Source of the DNA: JACMOY01 sp038322575
GTDB lineage: Bacteria > Actinomycetota > Actinomycetes > Actinomycetales > Angustibacteraceae
Length of the DNA: 64,000 nucleotides
Assembly (NCBI GenBank): GCA_038322575.1
Contig: JBBQGB010000009.1
Location: 3,286-67,285, forward strand
Direction of reading: 5' to 3'
Below are positions 16,961 through 25,310 of the stretch, one piece after another (within the stretch, counting starts at the first letter, position 1; every line of letters begins with the position of its first letter). The position numbers were made by a program, and so were the translations under genes. Under the pieces are notes generated by a model. It had not been told where the DNA came from and made no database searches. It was given only the letters and a program-made list of their open reading frames with translations.

Positions 16961-18318
16961 CGGGCGGCGAGCATCTCGGCGACCAGGAACGCCATCTCCA
17001 GGCTCTGCTGATGGTTCAGCCGCGGGTCGCACACCGTCTCGTACCGCGTGGCCAGCGCCGCGTCGTCAATCTGCTCGGACCCCCCGAGGCACTCGGTGAC
17101 GTCGTCGCCGGTCAGCTCGACGTGGACGCCGCCCGGCACCGTGCCCAGCGCCTGGTGCACCTCGAAGAACCCGCGCACCTCGTCGATCACGTCGTCGAAG
17201 CGGCGCGTCTTGTAGCCGCTGGGCGACTCGAACGTGTTGCCGTGCATGGGATCGCAGACCCACAGCACCTGACCGCCCGCGGACGAGACGGTCTCGACCA
17301 GCCCAGGCAGCGCGTCGCGCACGGTCTGCGAACCCATCCGGGTGATGAACGTCAGCCGGCCCGGTTCGCGGTCGGGGTCGAGGCGCTCGATCAGCTGCCG
17401 GACGTCGTGGGCCGAGGTGCGCGGGCCGAGCTTGACGCCCAGCGGGTTGCGCACCCGCGACAGGAAGTCGACGTGCGCGCCGTCCAGCTGGCGGGTGCGC
17501 TCGCCGATCCACACGAAGTGCGCCGACACGTCGTACGGGTCGCCGGTGCGCGAGTCGATGCGCGTGAGCGCCCGCTCGTAGTCCAGCAGCAGCGCCTCGT
17601 GGCTGGAGAAGAAGTCGACCGTGCGCAGCGCCTCGAAGTCCGCCCCGCACGCGGCCATGAACTTCATCGCCTTGTCGATGTCGCGGGCCATCACCTCGTA
17701 GCGCGCCTTCGCGGTGTTGCCGACGAAACCACGGTTCCAGTCGTGCACCAGCCGCAGGTCGGCGAAACCGCCGTGGGTGAAGGCCCGGATCAGGTTCAGC
17801 GTCGCGCTGCTCGTGTGGTACGCCTGCAGCAGCCGCTCGGGGTCGTTGCGGCGACCCTGCTCGGTGAAGGCGAAGTCGTTCACCGCGTCGCCGCGGTACG
17901 CCGGCAGCGTCACGCCGTCGCGCGTCTCGAGCTCACTGCTGCGCGGCTTGGCGAACTGCCCGGCCATCCGGCCCAGCTTGATCACCGGCAGGCTCGCACC
18001 GTAGGTCAGGACGACGGCCATCTGCAGGATGGTCTTGACCCGGTTGCGGATGTTGTCGGCGGTGGCGTCGACGAACGTCTCGGCGCAGTCCCCGCCCTGC
18101 AGCAGGAACGCCTCACCGCGGCTGGCGGCGGCCAGCCGAGCGCGCAGGTCGTCGCACTCGCCGGCGAACACCAGCGGCGGGTAGGCCGTGAGCCGGGTGA
18201 GCACCGCCTGCAGGGCGGCCGGGTCGGGCCAGGTCGGCTGCTGGCTGACGGGCAGGGTGCGCCACACGTCGAGGCCGTCCAGCACCTCGGGAGTGGCCAT
18301 GACGCTCGTCTCGTTCAC
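16957..18318 (-). CDS. aroG: Class II DAHP synthase (3-deoxy-7-phosphoheptulonate synthase)
   Basis: A 453-residue first enzyme of the shikimate pathway, joining PEP and erythrose 4-phosphate. Typical class II blocks are seen in order: FLLQGGDCAETF (about residue 75), KLGRMAGQFAKPRS (about 117), VHDWNRGFVG, RVRNPLGVKLGP, ITRMGSQ, and VCDPMHGNTFES. Length is as in the mycobacterial enzyme. The GTG at 18318 follows TACCCT (18325-18330) by six bases, favouring this leaderless start over the GTG-less alternatives upstream. It heads an operon with ltaE and the molybdopterin enzyme. Confidence 0.93.
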   Translation of the reverse strand: MNETSVMATPEVLDGLDVWRTLPVSQQPTWPDPAALQAVLTRLTAYPPLVFAGECDDLRARLAAASRGEAFLLQGGDCAETFVDATADNIRNRVKTILQMAVVLTYGASLPVIKLGRMAGQFAKPRSSELETRDGVTLPAYRGDAVNDFAFTEQGRRNDPERLLQAYHTSSATLNLIRAFTHGGFADLRLVHDWNRGFVGNTAKARYEVMARDIDKAMKFMAACGADFEALRTVDFFSSHEALLLDYERALTRIDSRTGDPYDVSAHFVWIGERTRQLDGAHVDFLSRVRNPLGVKLGPRTSAHDVRQLIERLDPDREPGRLTFITRMGSQTVRDALPGLVETVSSAGGQVLWVCDPMHGNTFESPSGYKTRRFDDVIDEVRGFFEVHQALGTVPGGVHVELTGDDVTECLGGSEQIDDAALATRYETVCDPRLNHQQSLEMAFLVAEMLAAR

Positions 18319-18373
18319 GCCGTCAGGGTAGGTGCCGGCGTCCACCAGCTGGACGCGGGTCCGCATGACGGAC

Positions 18374-19399
18374 TCAGCCGAACAGCTGCTGCGCCTCGGC
18401 GTAGCGCTCGGCGGGCACCACCTTCAGGACGGCGGTGGCCTCGTCCAGGCGCACCCGCACGATCTCGGTGCCGTGCAGCGCGATCATCACGCCGAAGTCC
18501 CCGTCGTTGACGGCCTCGATGGCGCCCAGGCCGAACCGGGTCGACAGCACCCGGTCGTATGCCGTCGGCGTGCCCCCGCGCTGGACGTGGCCGAGCACCA
18601 CGGCCCGCGTCTCGTGCCCCGTGCGCTGCTCGATCTCGCCCGCCAGCCAGGTGCCGATGCCACCGAGGCGGACGTGACCGAACGCGTCGGTCTCGCCCGC
18701 GGTCAGCACCTCGGCGCCACCGGCGGGCACGGCGCCCTCGGCGACGCACAGGACGGCGGCGTGGCCGCGGTCGTAGCGCGACTGCACCCAGCCGCAGACC
18801 TGGTCGACGTCGAACTCGAACTCGGGCACCAGGATCGCGTCCGCTCCCCCGGCCATCCCCGCGTGCAGCGCGATCCAGCCGGCGTGCCGGCCCATCACCT
18901 CGACGACGATCGTGCGCTCGTGCGACTCCGCCGTCGTGCGCACCCGGTCGATCGCCTCGGTCGCGATGCTCACCGCCGTGTCGAAGCCGAACGTGTAGTC
19001 GGTGGCACCCAGGTCGTTGTCGATCGTCTTGGGGACGCCGACGACGCCGATCCCGTCGTCGGTGAGCCGCTTGGCGACACCCAGGGTGTCCTCGCCGCCG
19101 ATCGCGATCAGCGCGTCGATCCCGTGCCGCGCCAGGGTCGCGCGGATCGCGTCCACGCCGCCGACGATCGAATACGGGTTGGTGCGCGAGGACCCCAGGA
19201 TGGTCCCGCCGCGGCTGAGCAGCTCCTCGACGTCGTCCAGGCCCAGGGGCTGGGTGAGGTCCTCGACCGGGCCCTTCCAGCCCCGCCGGAAGCCGACGAA
19301 CTCGTGCCCGTACGCCGTCACCCCCTTGACCACGACGGCGCGGATGACCGCGTTCAACCCGGGGCAGTCCCCGCCACCTGTGAGTACACCGATGCGCAT
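18374..19399 (-). CDS. pfkA: 6-phosphofructokinase, residues suggest pyrophosphate dependence
   Basis: A 341-residue PfkA-family enzyme phosphorylating fructose 6-phosphate. GVLTGGGDCPGLNAVIR is the N-terminal nucleotide loop, PKTIDNDL (123-130) holds the catalytic aspartate and EVMGRHAGW the sugar-phosphate site. Two residues that decide the phosphoryl donor are visible: GGEDT (101-105) has Asp at position 104, where ATP enzymes have Gly, and Lys at 124. Asp104 with Lys124 is the PPi-dependent pattern known from Amycolatopsis methanolica. Activity with ATP cannot be excluded. The ATG is six bases after TAGGGT (19406-19411), probably leaderless. Confidence 0.9.
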   Translation of the reverse strand: MRIGVLTGGGDCPGLNAVIRAVVVKGVTAYGHEFVGFRRGWKGPVEDLTQPLGLDDVEELLSRGGTILGSSRTNPYSIVGGVDAIRATLARHGIDALIAIGGEDTLGVAKRLTDDGIGVVGVPKTIDNDLGATDYTFGFDTAVSIATEAIDRVRTTAESHERTIVVEVMGRHAGWIALHAGMAGGADAILVPEFEFDVDQVCGWVQSRYDRGHAAVLCVAEGAVPAGGAEVLTAGETDAFGHVRLGGIGTWLAGEIEQRTGHETRAVVLGHVQRGGTPTAYDRVLSTRFGLGAIEAVNDGDFGVMIALHGTEIVRVRLDEATAVLKVVPAERYAEAQQLFG

Positions 19400-19443
19400 G
19401 CGCCGACCCTAGCGGCGCGCGAGGTGCACCGGGGCGCGCGACG

Positions 19444-19902
19444 TCAGTACGGCCACGGCAGCGGCGCCTGACCAGCCGCCTGCCGCTCGAACTCGCCCAT
19501 GAACCAGTGCCGGAACGCGACCAGGTCGGGCGGGGTCTCCAGGGTCAGCAGGTGGCGGCCCTGACGGCAGAACTCGTCCGCCTCGTCCAGCGCCCGGCCC
19601 AGGTGCCGCACCGGTTCGAGCGCCTGCAGCGGGAAGACGTACACCAGGTCGATGCGCCGCTCACCCCGCTCGATGGCAGCGTCACGATCGGCCCGCGGCA
19701 CCGCGGACATCCCCTCGTACGTCGTGGTCAGCTCGTCGACCAGCGCCACCAGGCGAGCCGGGGTCCGCACCCTCGCCGGGTCGACATCGCTCGAGCTGCT
19801 GATCAGCACGAACTCGCGCAGCAGGTCGTCGGCGTGCTCCTGGGCCCGGACGAACAGGTCGAGCGGGTAGTTGAGCAGCCGCACCTCGACGTCGTCGGTC
19901 AC
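19444..19902 (-). CDS. Unknown protein coupled to the anti-sigma kinase
   Basis: A 152-residue soluble protein of mostly helical character with no motif I recognise (LNYPLDLFVRAQEHADDLLREF near the start in two blocks, then a tryptophan-rich end with HWFMGEFERQ). The GTG at 19902 overlaps the anti-sigma gene's stop by four bases. Genes placed like this after an RsbW/SpoIIAB-type ATPase often encode partners of that regulator, so a role in the same signalling step is plausible but unproven. Confidence 0.7.
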   Translation of the reverse strand: MTDDVEVRLLNYPLDLFVRAQEHADDLLREFVLISSSSDVDPARVRTPARLVALVDELTTTYEGMSAVPRADRDAAIERGERRIDLVYVFPLQALEPVRHLGRALDEADEFCRQGRHLLTLETPPDLVAFRHWFMGEFERQAAGQAPLPWPY

Positions 19903-20303
19903 CGCACCGTCCCCGTTCCCTCGGAGACCACGATCTCGAACCACACGGTCTTGCCGTCCGCGTCGGTCTCCACGCCGCTGTCACTGGCCAGCGTGCGGAC
20001 GATCCGCAGGCCCCGACCGGTCGCGGCCAGGTCCGAGTAGCGCATCGTCCGCGGCGGCCGGCCGCTGCCGTCGCGCACGCCGACCCGCAGCACGGTGACC
20101 GTCGCGGTGGTGCGCAACCCCAGGTGCACGACCAGGTCGGTGCGGGCGTGCAGGACCACGTTGGTGACCAGCTCGCTGACCATCAGCTCGGCGTTGGCGC
20201 TGAGCGCGCTGAGCGACCACTGCTCGAGCGTGCTGCGCACGAAGCGGCGGGCCACCCGGGCGCTGGACGCCTGGGCGGCCAGCGAGATCTCGGCCGAGCT
20301 CAC
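19899..20303 (-). CDS. Anti-sigma factor-like histidine-kinase-fold ATPase (RsbW type)
   Basis: A 134-residue single GHKL ATPase domain. The N box is ELMVSELVTNVVLHA (about residues 40-54), the ADP-contact segment is VRDGSGRPP and the G2-like box is GRGLRIVRTL. Proteins of this type bind ATP and hold sigma factors or anti-anti-sigma factors, acting as protein serine kinases. The GTG at 20303 overlaps the stop of a short leader ORF (20353-20300), suggesting that its translation depends on that of the leader. Confidence 0.83.
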   Translation of the reverse strand: MSSAEISLAAQASSARVARRFVRSTLEQWSLSALSANAELMVSELVTNVVLHARTDLVVHLGLRTTATVTVLRVGVRDGSGRPPRTMRYSDLAATGRGLRIVRTLASDSGVETDADGKTVWFEIVVSEGTGTVR

Positions 20304-20353
20304 GGCAGGCCCGTCCCGAGGGCGGCGCGGACCGCCGAGGTGATCACCTGCAC
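20300..20353 (-). CDS. Candidate leaderless 17-codon leader ORF before the anti-sigma gene
   Basis: GTG at 20353, seven bases after a TAGCGT box (20361-20366), opens a 17-codon frame (product VQVITSAVRAALGTGLP). Its TGA overlaps the GTG start of the anti-sigma gene (GTGA). The geometry fits a leaderless leader peptide coupled to the downstream gene, since the anti-sigma gene has no clear ribosome site of its own. Codon content shows no run of one amino acid that would suggest attenuation. Confidence 0.5.
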   Translation of the reverse strand: MQVITSAVRAALGTGLP

Positions 20354-20360
20354 GCAGGGC

Positions 20361-20366
20361 ACGCTA
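20361..20366 (-). promoter_or_regulatory. -10 box for the anti-sigma transcript
   Basis: TAGCGT read leftward, ending seven bases before the GTG at 20353 and 57 bases before the anti-sigma GTG. The short distance to 20353 places the expected transcription start on that GTG. Confidence 0.5.
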
Positions 20367-20417
20367 GCCGGGCGGGCGCCCGCGCGCACCGTCGTGGCGC
20401 GCGGCACGCCTGTCGAC

Positions 20418-21188
20418 TCAGCGGGTCGCGGCGGTCGGGGGTCCGCCGTCCTGACCGTCGGTGTCGTCCTCGGGGTCGCCGGGCAGCACGACGGTGCGGC
20501 CGCGCTTGGCGGCGGCGATGCGCTCCTTCATGTCGGCGGCGTACACGTCGACGTACTCCTGGCCGGACAGCTGCATCAGCTCGTACATGATCTCATCGGT
20601 GATCGCGCGCAGCACGAAGCGGTCGTCCTCCATCCCCTCGTACCGGCTGAAGTCCAGCGGCGTCCCGATCCGCACCCCGACGCGGATGATCGAGGGGATC
20701 CGGCGGCCGATCGGCTGCGCCTTCTCGGTGTCGACCATCGCGACGGGCAGCACCGGGACGCCGGCCTGCAGGGCCATCCGCGCCACCCCCGTCTTGCCGC
20801 GGTACAACCGGGCGTCGGGTGAGCGGGTGCCCTCGGGGTAGATGCCGAGCAGGTCGCCCCGGCGCAGCACGCGCAACCCGGTGCGGATCGCGGCCTCGCT
20901 GGCCCGGCCTCCGGCGCGGTCGACGGGCAGCTGGTCGGCGAGCTTGAAGAAGGCGGCGGTCAGCCGGCCCTTGGGGCCGCGCCCGGTGAAGTAGTCCGCC
21001 TTGGCGAGGAAGGTGACCTTCCGCTCGACGACCAGCGGCAGGAAGATCGAGTCGGAGAACGAGAGGTGGTTGCTGGCCAGGATCGCCCCGCCGGTGGTCG
21101 GGACGTGCTCCAGACCCGTGACCCAGGGCCGGAAGACCAGCCTCAGCAGCGGGCCGAGCACGATGGTCTTGAGCACCCAGTAGAACAC
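20418..21188 (-). CDS. plsC: 1-acyl-sn-glycerol-3-phosphate acyltransferase
   Basis: A 256-residue PlsC-type enzyme acylating lysophosphatidate to phosphatidate at the membrane face. NHLSFSD (about residue 40) is the catalytic H-x4-D motif, FLAKADYF follows, and IYPEGTRSPD (about 120) is the EGTR substrate site. One hydrophobic segment lies at the N-terminus. The C-terminal 40 residues are charged and probably disordered. It corresponds to Rv2182c in the syntenic M. tuberculosis block and is divergent from the esterase gene. Confidence 0.9.
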   Translation of the reverse strand: MFYWVLKTIVLGPLLRLVFRPWVTGLEHVPTTGGAILASNHLSFSDSIFLPLVVERKVTFLAKADYFTGRGPKGRLTAAFFKLADQLPVDRAGGRASEAAIRTGLRVLRRGDLLGIYPEGTRSPDARLYRGKTGVARMALQAGVPVLPVAMVDTEKAQPIGRRIPSIIRVGVRIGTPLDFSRYEGMEDDRFVLRAITDEIMYELMQLSGQEYVDVYAADMKERIAAAKRGRTVVLPGDPEDDTDGQDGGPPTAATR

Positions 21189-21306
21189 CGTGCGAACCCC
21201 TCACCTCGGAACCTGGACGAACTGTAGGGCACCCCTCGACCACCAGCCCGCCGCCGTGGAACGATGGTCAAGCCCGGCGTCGACCGGGGCCGTCCAAGGA
21301 GGATCC

Positions 21307-22056
21307 GTGCCCGTCATGCCCGGCGCCGAACCGTACGCCCACGATGGTGGCGACGTCGGCGTGCTGCTCTGCCACGGCTTCACCGGGACGCCGATGAGCC
21401 TGCGCCCGTGGGCCGAGCGACTGGCCGGCGAGGGCCTGACCGTTCGCCTGCCGCTGCTGCCCGGCCACGGCACCGCCTGGCCGGACCTCAACCTCACCGG
21501 TTGGCAGGACTGGTACGACGCGGCGCAGCGCTCCCTGGACGAGCTGACCGCCCGCTGCCGGTCGGTCGTCGTGGGTGGGCTGTCGATGGGCGGAGCAATC
21601 GCGGCCCGGCTGGCCGCCGAGCGTCCGGCGGACGTCGCGGGGCTGGTGCTGGTCAACCCGGCCTTCGTCTCCGACGACGTCCGGCTGCGCGCCCTCCCGG
21701 TCATCAAGCACCTGGTGCCTTCCCTGCCGGGCATCGCGAGCGACATCGCCCGGCCGGGCGTCACCGAGCTCGCGTACGACCGCACTCCCCTCAAGGCGCT
21801 GCACTCGTTCGTCAGCTCGTGGGACGAGACCATCCGGGCGCTGGCCGGCGTCACCGCGCCGCTGCTGCTGCTGCACTCGCGGGTCGACCACGTGGTGCCC
21901 CCGCGCAGCTCGGCGCTGCTGCTGTCGCGGGTGTCCAGCAAGGACGTGACCGAGGTCGTCCTGGAGCACAGCTTCCACGTCGCGACGCTGGACGAGGACG
22001 CCGACCTGATCGAGAAGGCCTCGCTGGAGTTCATCCACCGGGTGAGCGCCGGATGA
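21307..22056 (+). CDS. Alpha/beta hydrolase, carboxylesterase Est30 type
   Basis: A 249-residue soluble hydrolase. LLCHGFTGTPMSLRPW has the oxyanion-hole region, GLSMGGA (about residue 96) the nucleophile serine, HSRVDHVVPP the aspartate and HSFHVATLD the histidine, a complete catalytic triad. Its length and the order of motifs fit monoacylglycerol lipase/Est30 carboxylesterases; substrate unknown. The GTG at 21307 follows AAGGAGGA, preferred over upstream codons that lack similarity. The stop overlaps the next gene by four bases. Confidence 0.88.
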   Translation: MPVMPGAEPYAHDGGDVGVLLCHGFTGTPMSLRPWAERLAGEGLTVRLPLLPGHGTAWPDLNLTGWQDWYDAAQRSLDELTARCRSVVVGGLSMGGAIAARLAAERPADVAGLVLVNPAFVSDDVRLRALPVIKHLVPSLPGIASDIARPGVTELAYDRTPLKALHSFVSSWDETIRALAGVTAPLLLLHSRVDHVVPPRSSALLLSRVSSKDVTEVVLEHSFHVATLDEDADLIEKASLEFIHRVSAG

Positions 22057-22526
22057 GCCCGCTGCCCGACCGCGACCGGCCCGACGGGGACGTCGACGCC
22101 GAGTTCCTGCGGATCATCGCCGGCTGGGACGACACGCCCACCCTCGTGGACGGCCCCGCCCCGACCGACGCCGCCCCGGCGTCCACCACGCCGACGACGA
22201 CGACACCGCCCGTCGTGACGCCGCCGCCGGACTTCGCACCGTCCCCCGGACCCCGCGACCACACGCCTCCGGAGGAGCCGGACGAGGGCTACGTGCCCCC
22301 CGACCCGCCACCGCTGCCACGCGGCGACGTGGTCGGCGTCCTGGCGTGGGCAGCGGTGCTGCTCGGTCCGCTGTTCCTGCTGGTGGCCGGGCTGTTCTGG
22401 CGCGAGGCGAGCCCGCTGTGGCTCGGGCTGGCCGTCGTCGCGTTCGTCGGCGGCTTCGTCGCGCTGGTGATGCGGCTGCCCTCGCACCGTGACGTGGACG
22501 ACGACGACGACGGCGCGAGGTTGTGA
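22053..22526 (+). CDS. Small membrane protein with proline/threonine-rich N-terminus
   Basis: A 157-residue protein. The first 85 residues are acidic and rich in proline and threonine, so probably unstructured. Two membrane helices follow (WAAVLLGPLFLLVAGLF and LAVVAFVGGFVALVM), and the end is a run of aspartates. No family function recognised. The ATG overlaps the esterase stop and its own stop overlaps the next gene, so it is the middle member of a coupled three-gene operon. Confidence 0.75.
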   Translation: MSPLPDRDRPDGDVDAEFLRIIAGWDDTPTLVDGPAPTDAAPASTTPTTTTPPVVTPPPDFAPSPGPRDHTPPEEPDEGYVPPDPPPLPRGDVVGVLAWAAVLLGPLFLLVAGLFWREASPLWLGLAVVAFVGGFVALVMRLPSHRDVDDDDDGARL

Positions 22527-23767
22527 CCCCGCCGGTCAGCGACACGGTCGAGATCCGCGGGCACCTGCTCGACTCCGGTGTGCTGTCGCGCTGCGTCGAC
22601 GACGTCCGCTCGCTCGGCGGCGACTACGTGATCGAGCGCTTCGACGTCGGCAAGGACCACGACGACGAGTCCTACGCCCGGATCCGGGTGAGCGCACCGA
22701 ACGAGCCCGACCTGGCCTCGATGCTGATGCGGCTCAACTCCTACGGGGTGAACCTGACCGACCCCGGCGAGGCGGTCCTGCGGGACGTCGCCGCCGACGG
22801 GGTCTTCCCGCTGGACTTCTACTCGACCACCAACCTCGACACCCAGGTGCGCCTGGGCGGACGGTGGGTCGAGGTGCGAGCGCCAGAGATGGACTGCGGT
22901 CTGCTCGTCGCCGGCCCACCCGACGGGCGCTGGGTGCGCACCGTGCCGGTCAGCGACGTGCGGGCGGGCGACACCGTCGTGTGCGGGGCGTCGGGGGTGC
23001 GCGTGTCGCAGCCGGCGGTGCCCTCGGACGGCGACCAGACGTTCGAGTTCATGAACTCGCAGGTGTCCAGCGAGAAGCCGCAGGCGCTGCTGGTGCGCCA
23101 GATCGCCCAGGAGATGCGCGACACCAAGGCCGCCGGCCGCAAGGTCCTGTGGGTCGCCGGCCCGGCCGTCGTCCACACCGGTGCCGCCCCGGCCATGGTC
23201 GCCCTGGTCGACGCCGGGTTCGTCGACGTGCTGTTCGGCGGCAACGCGATCGCCACCCACGACATCGAGTCGAGCCTGTACGGCACCTCCCTGGGCGTCG
23301 ACCTGTCCAAGGGCCGGGGGGTCGAGCACGGCCACGAGCACCACATCCGCGCCATCAACCGGGTTCGTGCGGCCGGGTCCATCGCCGCGGCGGTCGAGCA
23401 GGGCGTGATCACCAGCGGGGTCATGCATGCGCTCGTGCGCGGTGAACGGCGGTTCGTCCTGGTGGGGTCGGTGCGCGACGACGGTCCCCTGCCCGACGTC
23501 ATCACCGACGTCATCGACGGTCAGCGGGCCATGCGCGCCGAGCTCGCCGATGTGGGCTTCGCGATCATGGTCGCGACGATGCTGCACTCGGTGGCCACCG
23601 GCAACCTGCTTCCGGCCTCGGTGCCGCTGGTGTGCGTCGACATCAACCCCGCCACGGTCACCAAGCTGGCCGACCGCGGCTCGGCCCAGGCGCGCGGCGT
23701 CGTCACAGACGTCGGCCTGTTCCTCGAGCAGCTGGCCACCGAGCTGTCACCGGGCTGGAACACCTAG
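22523..23767 (+). CDS. TIGR00300-family protein, ornithine cyclodeaminase-like (LOR/SDH domain)
   Basis: A 414-residue protein matching the LOR/SDH-type family found in archaea and at the C-terminus of cyanobacterial ArgZ/AgrE. Archaeal members convert ornithine to proline and ammonia using NAD. Residues 1-100 form the LOR/SDH region (ETIxxL-like start SDTVEIRGHLLDSGVL, then NLTDPGEAVLRD). The rest contains DVLFGGNAIATHDIES, a glycine-rich loop, and HHIRAINRVRAAGSI. Activity here is inferred from family only. The GTG at 22523 overlaps the previous stop. Confidence 0.75.
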   Translation: MTPPVSDTVEIRGHLLDSGVLSRCVDDVRSLGGDYVIERFDVGKDHDDESYARIRVSAPNEPDLASMLMRLNSYGVNLTDPGEAVLRDVAADGVFPLDFYSTTNLDTQVRLGGRWVEVRAPEMDCGLLVAGPPDGRWVRTVPVSDVRAGDTVVCGASGVRVSQPAVPSDGDQTFEFMNSQVSSEKPQALLVRQIAQEMRDTKAAGRKVLWVAGPAVVHTGAAPAMVALVDAGFVDVLFGGNAIATHDIESSLYGTSLGVDLSKGRGVEHGHEHHIRAINRVRAAGSIAAAVEQGVITSGVMHALVRGERRFVLVGSVRDDGPLPDVITDVIDGQRAMRAELADVGFAIMVATMLHSVATGNLLPASVPLVCVDINPATVTKLADRGSAQARGVVTDVGLFLEQLATELSPGWNT

Positions 23768-23812
23768 TCGTGTGTCTCAGTTTGGGCTGACAGGGCGTTG
23801 TCCGCCTGGCGG

Positions 23813-23832
23813 AACGGCTCGTTGCCGTTTTG
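23813..23832 (+). terminator. Likely terminator of the esterase operon
   Basis: AACGGC (23813-23818) pairs with GCCGTT (23824-23829) and is followed by T-rich sequence, a rho-independent shape. A second small hairpin, TCCGC-CTG-GCGGA, lies just before it. The DUF222 palindrome begins eight bases downstream. Confidence 0.5.
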
Positions 23833-23839
23833 GTTGATC

Positions 23840-23877
23840 GGGGCAACGGCGCGTCAGATCTGACGCCTCGTTGCCCC
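23840..23877. repeat. 3' palindrome of DUF222 element copy 2
   Basis: A 38-base palindrome, the cleanest of the four copies: arms GGGGCAACG and CGTTGCCCC around a perfect GCGTCAGATCTGACGC core. It starts 12 bases after the stop codon of the adjacent DUF222 gene. Confidence 0.85.
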
Positions 23878-23889
23878 AGTCCTTGGATT

Positions 23890-25171
23890 TCACCCGTCGG
23901 GTGACCACAGGGGTCGCAGGGGCACTCCGCGTCGGCCGGTCCAGAGGGGTGGGTCGAAGGCGGGTCGGCCGGTGGGTTCGTCGATCCTCACGGTCCACCG
24001 GTCTTCGTGCTGGTCGTCGTGCAGGACCCGTTGGTGGTGAAACCGGCAGAGCAGCACCAGGTTGCCCAGGCTGGTGGGGCCGCCGTCGGCCCAGTGCTGG
24101 ATGTGGTGGGCGTCGCAGCGGCTGGTGGGGGTGTCGCAGCCGGGGAACGCGCAGCACCGGTCACGCACCACCAGGGCCGCCCACACGGCGGGCGGTGACC
24201 GTGCGGGTGCGTCGCCCCACGTCGAGCACCTGACCCATGGGGCTGACGGTAATCGGGGTGATGGTCGCGTCGCACGCGAGGCGCCGGGTGGTCTCCCCTG
24301 AGATGACCCCGCCCCAGTCCAGGGACGACCCACCCGGCTCACCGGCCAGGGTGGACGCCCCGGTGACCACGGTCAGGTGCGCGCCGGGACGGCGGACATC
24401 GGCCGGCTGCTGGCAGTCCAGGTGGTGCCGCATGATCTCGACCATCGCGTTCAACCGGCGGCGCGCCGCGGTACGGCCGTCGATCAGCCCGTCCGGGGTC
24501 GGCGGTCGCGGCGCAGACCGGGGTTCGAGCGCTGCACAGATGACCGCCAGAGACTCCGGGTCCAGGTCACCACGGGCGATCCCCGCTCCGTACAAGGTGG
24601 ACGCGAACGTGGTGCCCGACCGCTCGCGCTGCTCGGCCTCGTCCCGGGCCACCCTGTGCGGGTCGACCCGGGAGGCGAAGTACCGCCCGGCCCTCGCGAG
24701 CTGCGCCGGGTCCAAGGCGGCGGCGTGGGCCAGGAGCACCTGCTCGCCGTCCACGCGGGTGTCCTCGGGCAGAGCGGAGGGTAGGTCGGTGATGACCCTG
24801 GCGATGACGTGTGTCTGTCCGATGCTGATCGTCCCGGCCGCTACCGCCTTGGCCGTCGCGACACACGTCGTCCGCAGGGCCGCAGCCGTGTCCACCGCCC
24901 GTGACGCCATTACCGGCGACACCAGGCAAGTGCCACGCAGGAACGCCTTCGTCGAACCGGCGCCCACCACGTCAGCCGCACCACGGGCGTGCACCTCACC
25001 GACCCGCCGCAACCACTCGCCTTCCACCTGGTCGGCCAGTCGCCGCAGGTCCGCAACCTCGGTGAGCAGGGACCCGGAGTCCACCCCGTGCAGGTCCTCG
25101 GACTGCAGACCCGCGACCACGTCGCGCAGCAGCGTGAGCGCATCGCTCAGCTGCCCGCCTGGGGTGTCCAT
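23890..25171 (-). pseudogene. DUF222-HNH gene with a +1 frameshift before the nuclease domain
   Basis: The ATG at 25171 opens 316 codons that align with copy 1, reaching VGRRTRTVTA. There one extra base relative to copy 1 (between about 24184 and 24198) shifts the frame, so the protein ends at 24161 as 336 residues with a foreign tail. The HNH half remains intact in the other frame (CCAFPGCDTP, CDAHHIQHWADGG, NLVLLCRFHH) down to 23890. Without recoding the product has no nuclease domain. TAGCGT (25179-25184), seven bases before the ATG, is preserved. Either a genuine mutation or a sequencing error. Confidence 0.8.
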
Positions 25172-25310
25172 GCCTCACACGCTAGCGGCGACCACGGACA
25201 GCCCAGGCCTCTCAGACCCGTTCTCCCACAACGACTTCGAAGAACTGTGAGCAACGGAACGCTACCCTCAGCGGCACTGCCCCAGGACGGTGGCACACGC
25301 GAACCGGCGC

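Larger units (their letters stand above)
23840..25250 (-). mobile_element. DUF222-HNH element, copy 2 (frameshifted gene)
   Basis: Same organisation as the copies at 794 and 35860: 5' leader block (about 25172-25250), DUF222-HNH gene, 3' palindrome. It fills the gap between the convergent ornithine cyclodeaminase-like gene and the endonuclease gene without disrupting either. The right edge is approximate. Confidence 0.6.

Noticed and set aside
24161..25171. Copy 2 DUF222 as a functional short protein
   Set aside because: Alignment with copy 1 shows the final residues are out of frame and the HNH half remains conserved in the next frame.
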